NCBI GenBank assembly: GCA_030323885.1
Contig: CM059193.1
Coordinates: 51,488,749-51,552,748 of the forward strand
From: Branchipolynoe longqiensis
Lineage: Eukaryota > Annelida > Polychaeta > Phyllodocida > Polynoidae
Length of the DNA stretch: 64,000 nucleotides
Direction of reading: 5' to 3'
The notes under the pieces are model-generated. The model was not told the origin of the DNA. It saw only the letters and a list, made by a program, of their open reading frames with translations, and made no database searches. Both the position numbers and the translations under genes were made by a program. This document shows, piece by piece, positions 57,960-64,000 of the stretch (position 1 is its first letter; each line of letters begins with the position of its first letter).

Positions 57960-58620
57960 TGTCTTGAATGAGCGAGTTCGCTCATTCGGTGTCATTGCTG
58001 GACACGACAGGCTCAGGGGAGGGAGAGACGCGCAACAGGGTCTCGCACCCCACCCCCGCCGGTTGTGGTGGTGGAGGCCCGTTCCCCCCCCCCCCTCCGG
58101 CCAATAAAAACTCCTGCCAGCCATCACGGTGCAGCACTACCCTGGTGTCTCCCGGAGCCACCAAAGCTGGTCAGCCCTCTCCAAACTCCCGCACTGACCA
58201 CTTTCCACCTCCAACTTTACCCACCCACACCTGCAGTTGATTGTGCCCACAACAATCAACTAAACCGAAAAACAATCAAGAATTTAAAGTAAAAAATAGA
58301 AAATACCATCTAATCAGCAACTGACACCAGTGCAGTTGACAGATCACACCTAATTAAATGTCACATTTCTGATAATTTACCCTCTACTGTTATCTCATAT
58401 GTTTATCATTAACTATTGCTATTGCATTTTAAGGTAATTGATTACTCGTTTGTTAAATCGTTCACATGACTCATATGCCCTCATCACATTTCATTTCCCC
58501 AATATATCGGGGCCTTCGCTCGTTCGCTTCTTGCTCGATGATACACAGTCAATGTACATGCCGCCGGGCAGGCAGCGCCTGAATAAACGCCTTGATTAAC
58601 ACACTCATGCATCTGAGTCA
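57960..58620. other. GC-rich to AT-rich insert in the transposase-like gene intron
   Basis: Begins with a hairpin (AATGAGCGA / TCGCTCATT, 57966-57985), then GC-rich DNA with C and G runs, and ends with GCCTGAATAAACGCCTTG. It could be a solo terminal repeat, but I found no matching partner or target duplication. Confidence 0.35.
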
Positions 58621-58659
58621 GCTGTGTCCATTTTTATATATGTACAGATTCAAGTGGTG

Positions 58660-58965
58660 TACCACAGACATGGGGGGGGGGGGGGGTAGTTTAATACTAT
58701 AATAGGAAATTCAAGGTACATATTATTATAATTAGTATTAGGCATGTGAGTTAGCTAAAATAACTAAATAGGTTAGATTGAAGAAGGCCAGTTGATTTGT
58801 GTATGGTTAGTATATGAGTAACATGAGTATGTATTCTGTAGTTGATGTTAATTATTGATCATATTTTGATATTAACTAAGTTGATATTAACTGGTGTAGC
58901 GCAGACAATGGGGGGGGGGGGGAGGGAGTTTAATACCATAATAGGAAATTCAATGACCTGTTTTT
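58660..58965. repeat. Duplicated ~55-bp segment with poly-G tracts
   Basis: A (G)13-14 tract followed by TTTAATACTATAATAGGAAA occurs at 58673-58715 and 58910-58955. The second copy lies just before the acceptor at 58978. Confidence 0.7.
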
Positions 58966-60990
58966 GTTGTTGGTACAGGGCCCTTTTGTGACAAACTTGA
59001 GATTCTGCGCACAACCGTCAGTGACCGACTCAAGGCTACTCTCCCTCAGAATTTACCTACGAATGGATGCCTGTTGGAATTGGCAGAAGATTATACAGCC
59101 AACATTTTTCCAGTTGTAAATTCTTTGTGGCCAGGGAAGTTCACTGCATCATCTTTGCGTAAATGTCTGAAGTCCACAAAAGATAACACAACAGGTACCT
59201 CTCCTCATGATTAATGTGGCAGTAACCATGACAAGGATCTTGTACAGACACTGAGACAAACTGTGAAGGAAAATGAGAAACTACACAAGGAGTGTAACCA
59301 ATTAAAAGAAAAAGTGAATAACCATCAGGATGAAATGGATCAAATGAAATTGAAAGCAGCAACATTGAAAGAAAGTTGCATAATACAGTATGATAAAGTT
59401 CAGGAACTTGACAAATATGTTGTAGCCTTAGAAAAAAAGTGTGATGTCAGTGAAACAGCAATTGACAGGCAACAAAGAGAACTGAATGCATGTAATGCAA
59501 ATTTGATAGAAAAGACCTCTGAACTGAACAAAATAAAATCTAGTGCGCAGTACCAAGCACTACGTAGAAAGAAAAGAAATTGAAAGAAGAAATCTCCAGT
59601 CTAAAACAAAAAATCAGAAGCCTGCAAACACAACTAATGGAACAGAGACTAAAGGTAAAATCTATCATTGCAGAAAAACAAAAGCAAAGAAAATGGCACA
59701 TGGAGCACAACAAGACTACATTGGACTGCAGGCTGAGTGTTCTTTATTCTTGACAGAAGAAATTGCTGTAAAAACAGATGCCCCAGGGAAGCCATACACA
59801 CATGAGATTAAAAGTGTATAATGGAACTGTTTTGTGAATATGACATTCCAATAAATAAAGCTGGTGATGTAGTGAACACTGTGTTCAAATTAGTTTTTGA
59901 CAAAAAAGTGTCAGACACTGTGTCAGCCTCCTCAGCTATAAGCTTTGTAGATCATGCCCATGTGTTGAGTAAGCTGCAACTTGCAGAAGAAATGCTAAAG
60001 TCAGATAAATGGGACTTGCATGTCGATGGTACCACCAGGGATGGGAAAAGATTTGTGTGTCATCAAGTGACCCTGAACTCTGGACAGACACTTTCTGCTG
60101 GGTTTCATACTGTATCTGGTGAGAACAGCTGTACATTGTTGGACAATGTAATATGTGTGTTACAAGAGATGACATTAAACCTGAACCTGGATAGTGTACG
60201 CCTTGACAATGACAGTATAGAGATAGGGGCACTTGGGCTGGTATACTTTTGTAGTAGTTGTCATTTCTGGAATATGTTGAAAGGGGGGTGGTTCGAATAT
60301 GTTGACCAATACAAATATATCCAGCCAATGTTCGATCAGATGAGAGAGTGGGCAGAGGACAGTTGTGTATTGCTAAATGTCACCAAAACAAAGTAAGATT
60401 TGAAATAGTCAAAAATGAAATGAGATATATCTGAAAATAGTATTGGGGGTCAAGGATAACGGTTCATGTTTGGCCAAACAAAATTAATCAATCTGTTGTC
60501 AGACTTAAAATTGGTGCTTGCAGTTGCAGTCTCATCCAGAAAATCTTGAAAATGTTGTTACTAGGCCTACTGCTACTACTAGTACAGTCATGGTAAATGG
60601 AAAGAGGAAACGAGTAACTTGTGATGCTGACAGTGACACTAACAGTACTAGTAATAGTAGTATGACTAAGCGAAGAAAGAAAGAACTTGCAACCTCAAGC
60701 AAAGAGAATTGTATAGAAATAGAACCTACTCAGTTACATGATCCAAGTTCCCAAATAAAGCATGTGTTCAGATGTGTGTGTAGCTTATGAAACTGAATGG
60801 TATATTGGAATGGTGATCAGTGTAGACTCTCCTACTGTTGCAACCATTCAATTTTTAAATTGTGGTCCAAACAACATATTTTGTTGGCCACAGGTGGACG
60901 ACTGACACCGTCCAAGCTAAATATGTGATTGCTTCTGATGTGGAGATGAATCCTCTGAAGGTAAGAGGACAGGTGTGGTCAGTAGTTGAA

Positions 60991-61965
60991 CTTAAGTAGA
61001 TCAAAGAATTGTACATACAGTTCCATGATATTTACTTCACCGCGTCGGATGAACTTGAAGTTTAGAATGTCTTAAATTGAGAAAGATGATAAACTGATCG
61101 CAATCTTTGCCAATTGCAATACTTGATATAAAAAAAATAATTCTACTATTTTATGATCTAAACATAGAGAAGGGAGTACCAGTAGTAATACTGCCAAGTC
61201 TTAGGCCTCTATCTTTGATAGTTGTGAAGTTATGATGGAAAAGGTTTCCCCCTACCCCTGAATTCAGTCAGTATTTAGTCCAAGGTTACAGTATTAGCTA
61301 ATGTTAATGCATACAACTTGAAAAAAAAAGGTTTTTGAACTATTTAACTCTGGACACGGCAGTATCAGTAGTAATACTGCCAAGTTTTGGGCCTCTATCT
61401 TTGATAATTCTGATGTTATGTTGAAAAAGACTACCCTATTCCCATAATTTCACACTTTGTTACTTTTACAATTCCGAAATTGCTGTCTGAACCAAGTTCG
61501 GTGCACAATTATCTGACAAGTTAATTATGTAACAGGTATGAAAAAAAAGGCTTCATGTGTGTATAGTCCTGAATGAATATCATGAATTTCAAACATATGA
61601 GACTTCAAATATTTAACTTAGAAACCCCTTAACTTTGGTTCAGAACTAGTTGAAAAACACTTTTTTGGACAATTTCATTACATTATAAAGTCTAATAACT
61701 TTTTAACTGATAAAGGTATCTTAATAAATTTGGTATTTATTTGCTTCTCTTGCCATCCTTTCTTAAAAGCAATAACAAAATGCCATAAGATCACTTTTAT
61801 TTTTATCCATTGTGATACCTAATAGAAGCAGTGACATTAGTATTAGTAAGACTAAGAGGCATGGCGGAGCTATGGGTAATGAGCACGCATAACATTAGCA
61901 GATGCATTTAGGTTAAAATGAACAATTATATAATAACTGCATTGACAAACATTACCAATAATACT
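60991..61965. other. AT-rich, with a repeated GTACCAGTAGTAATACTGCC-type segment
   Basis: A ~130-bp segment (AGTAGTAATACTGCCAAGT, GGCCTCTATCTTTGATA) occurs at about 61180-61300 and again at 61360-61450. No gene seen. Confidence 0.5.
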
Positions 61966-62123
61966 TGAAAGTTGCACAGTTCGAAAATTTTGAATTGTTG
62001 CCACTTTAAAAAAAAAGAGATTATTTCAAGTGGCTACCTTTGCCAATATTTGATTTCAAAATATTCCAAATTAATTTAGGAGTGCACACCCATAGACAAT
62101 AACCTAGTCTATCAAATTGATTT
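61966..62123. mobile_element. TTAA-type MITE copy 9, cut by the assembly gap
   Basis: GAAAGTTGCACAGTTCGAAA... and CCATAGACAATAACC match the family. The copy runs into the N block. Confidence 0.7.
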
Positions 62124-62623
62124 NNNNNNNNNNNNNNNNNNNNNNNNNNNNNNNNNNNNNNNNNNNNNNNNNNNNNNNNNNNNNNNNNNNNNNNNNNNNN
62201 NNNNNNNNNNNNNNNNNNNNNNNNNNNNNNNNNNNNNNNNNNNNNNNNNNNNNNNNNNNNNNNNNNNNNNNNNNNNNNNNNNNNNNNNNNNNNNNNNNNN
62301 NNNNNNNNNNNNNNNNNNNNNNNNNNNNNNNNNNNNNNNNNNNNNNNNNNNNNNNNNNNNNNNNNNNNNNNNNNNNNNNNNNNNNNNNNNNNNNNNNNNN
62401 NNNNNNNNNNNNNNNNNNNNNNNNNNNNNNNNNNNNNNNNNNNNNNNNNNNNNNNNNNNNNNNNNNNNNNNNNNNNNNNNNNNNNNNNNNNNNNNNNNNN
62501 NNNNNNNNNNNNNNNNNNNNNNNNNNNNNNNNNNNNNNNNNNNNNNNNNNNNNNNNNNNNNNNNNNNNNNNNNNNNNNNNNNNNNNNNNNNNNNNNNNNN
62601 NNNNNNNNNNNNNNNNNNNNNNN
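62124..62623. other. Assembly gap, exactly 500 N
   Basis: A block of 500 N, a placeholder length. The frame that reads through it is not a gene. Confidence 0.99.
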
Positions 62624-63235
62624 GTGTCAGTGTGCTTTGTTAGTTACTCCTAAGTGTTGTCAGGAGCATGGCCATCTAGATTCTAGATTGAATCTAGATT
62701 CTGGATTAGATTGCTCCACACACTAATAATAATACACTATACTACACTACAGACACATATGCATCCGAAAATACTACTATTTACTACAACAGTGTACTAC
62801 AGGTAACATTTTTGTAGTTACTCAAGCAGCCATATTTTGTGTACTGGAGGTGAATATTGTGTTTAAAGGGACCAGCTATAGCTCGCTGGGACACTGCGCG
62901 TACTCCGACAAATGCTCTCCAAGCACAACTTTGTTTAGTTTTTATGTTTAAATGAACCAAGTATGTGTGGGGAGAGTAGGGGACCCACTTCACCACCAGA
63001 AGTGGGTCAGTTCTGAGGCTGGGAATAGCTGGCAGCTGTTGTTTTAAAAATGGCTGGGTGAGTGGAGATAAGGGAGAGTAAAACTGGGGTATTTTCAATC
63101 TTCTTTAGAGTAGTTCAATCAGGAAATATATTTGTGTAATGTAAAATATATGTTAGTACAATTACATTGCATAATTCAATGAGAAACAGATATAGATGAA
63201 AAAATTTTTTTGTTGATGAATGTAAAAAAGGTTCT
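62624..63235. other. Intergenic/intron sequence after the gap
   Basis: TCTAGATT words repeat near 62680-62710. No gene recognised. Confidence 0.35.
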
Positions 63236-63318
63236 GCTGTGGATGGGGTTTGAACCCACATCACCAAACAACTTCAGATTACAAGTCCAACACTCTAACC
63301 ACTAGGCCACAGAGACCA
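63236..63318 (-). mobile_element. tRNA-Thr-like sequence (anticodon TGT), probably a SINE head
   Basis: On the minus strand, CTGTGGCCTAGTGGTTAGAG, ACTTGTAATCTGA and GTGGGTTCAAACCCCATCCA give a tRNA-like A box, a TGT anticodon loop and a T-arm with box B. The variable region is too long for a clean tRNA and the acceptor pairing is short. I favour a tRNA-derived SINE or pseudogene. Confidence 0.55.
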
Positions 63319-63375
63319 CACATAATTAGTAGTCTCACTTCAGGCTATTTGTGTATAGGACGTCACATATAAAAG

Positions 63376-63572
63376 GTATGTATGTATGTATGTATGTATG
63401 TATCTATGTATGTATGTATGTAAGTATGTATGTGTGTGTGTGTGCATGCGTGCGTGCGCGCGCCTGCGTGCGTACGTACGTATGTATGTATGTACGTATG
63501 TATGTATGTATGCATGCATGCATGCATGCAGGTAGGTAGGTAGGTATGTACGTATGTATGCACGCACGCACA
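63376..63572. repeat. (GTAT)n / (GTGC)n microsatellite cluster
   Basis: Long GTAT tetranucleotide arrays pass into GTGCGTGC, GCATGCAT and GTAGGTAG blocks. Confidence 0.95.
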
Positions 63573-63875
63573 TGTGTTCGAGTTAGAGCGTCCGTCTCCC
63601 GTGTTGGTAGATCGTGGGGTTGTGAGTTTGAATCCTGGTCGAGTCAAACCAATGACTTTAATATTGATACTTGTTGCTTCCTAGTCTGGCGCTTGGCATT
63701 ATTAGGATAGGACAAGGACTGGTTGGCTCAGTGTCAGGATAATGTGACTGAGTGGGATATCAGGTCATGGTGCTGATGGCCTGGTATTCCAGTGGGGCAG
63801 CACGATAAAGTTGCCATGAGTGCGCACTGTCACAAGTCGGTACCTGTCCTGATATGACCTTAGATGTTGCTAGCA
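63573..63875 (+). mobile_element. tRNA-SINE copy set between microsatellites
   Basis: Head GAGTTAGAGCGTCCGTCTCC and GAGTTTGAATCCTGG, and a full body to GACCTTAGATGTTGC. It is flanked on the left by the GTAT cluster and on the right by (CA)n. Confidence 0.88.
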
Positions 63876-63950
63876 CGCACACACACACACACACGTGCGT
63901 ACATACGTACGTACATACGTACATACGTACGTACCTGCCTGCCTGCGTAT

Positions 63951-63997
<47 letters not shown>

Positions 63998-64000
63998 CAT
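63876..64000. repeat. (CA)n / (GTAC)n / (GCAC)n microsatellite cluster
   Basis: CA repeats pass into GTACATAC and GCACGCAC arrays that run off the end of the window. Confidence 0.95.

Larger units (their letters stand above)
57179..60990 (+). pseudogene. Decayed multi-exon transposase-like gene, family unresolved
   Basis: Plus-strand pieces in order. 57179-57350 reads MIPDTDCYKASFVHKAEED. 57676-57786 reads KTLLSLKAIQVEEWNNFL and ends at donor GTAAGT. 58979-59583 follows acceptor TACAG in matching phase, then a coiled coil (KENEKLHKECNQLKEKVNN). 59821-60396 reads INKAGDVVNTVFKLVFD, WDLHVDGTTRDGKRFVCHQV. 60518-60790 is a basic NLS-like stretch (KRRKKELAT), followed in another frame by ETEWYIGMVISVDSPTVATI and KYVIASDVEMNPLK. 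One in-frame TAA (~59215) and at least three frameshifts are present. Similar genes recur in aquatic invertebrate genomes as repeated, transposon-like loci (from memory). The DGTT aspartate may belong to a DDE core that is otherwise deleted. Confidence 0.6.

Noticed and set aside
57960..58620. Solo LTR
   Set aside because: It has a late AATAAA and sharp composition, but no partner repeat, no convincing TG...CA edges and no target duplication.
62117..62653. 178-residue frame
   Set aside because: Almost entirely N from the assembly gap.
63236..63318. Functional tRNA-Thr gene
   Set aside because: Box A, box B and a TGT anticodon are seen, but acceptor pairing is short and the variable region too long. 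A SINE head is more likely.
63340..63990. Frames rich in THTYIHTY, CVCACVRA and similar
   Set aside because: Translations of tetranucleotide repeats and a SINE.

Overview
This is eukaryotic (animal) DNA. The one host gene I can support is a choline/ethanolaminephosphotransferase (CEPT1/CHPT1 family) on the minus strand. Seven of its exons are spread over 45 kb (10814-56089) with consistent splice sites and reading phase. The rest of the window is introns and flanking DNA packed with tyrosine-recombinase retrotransposons (DIRS and Ngaro types), tRNA-derived SINEs, MITEs and minisatellites. That mix, with a Ser/Lys-rich DIRS gag and several tRNA-SINE families, suggests an aquatic invertebrate, probably a lophotrochozoan such as a mollusc. 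The species call is an inference.

Layout. 1-10.8 kb lies downstream of the gene. It holds three minisatellites (57-60 bp, 86 bp and 47 bp units), and two of them carry a CpG-rich MITE with intact terminal inverted repeats. 10.8-17.7 kb holds the last two exons with DIRS element A between them; A is inserted inside a MITE copy and contains a second MITE in its leader. 17.7-29.7 kb is one intron with a four-level nest: a non-LTR retrotransposon is split in its RNase H domain by DIRS element B, and B is itself split by a Ngaro-like element and by a 2-kb GC-rich element with inverted termini. 29.7-31.7 kb holds three exons. 31.7-42.9 kb is an intron with a decayed tandem pair of DIRS copies (C and D). 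42.9-56.1 kb holds two exons and a SINE/MITE-rich intron. 56.1-64 kb is the intron upstream of the first visible exon. It holds a decayed multi-exon transposase-like gene on the plus strand, a 500-base assembly gap and microsatellites. The N-terminal exon or exons of the host gene (roughly the first 90-100 residues) are not seen and may lie beyond 64 kb or in the gap.

How it fits together. The phosphotransferase would carry out the last step of phosphatidylcholine/phosphatidylethanolamine synthesis in the endomembrane system, and its exons look intact. None of the mobile elements looks competent. Each autonomous element carries specific lesions: nonsense codons, lost catalytic residues, in-frame domain deletions and homopolymer frameshifts. 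The nesting gives a relative age order and exact element boundaries. The least explained object is the GC-rich inverted-terminus element at 23745-25769, which looks like a small transcription unit with its own TATA box, proline-rich frames and hairpin-held polyadenylation signal.
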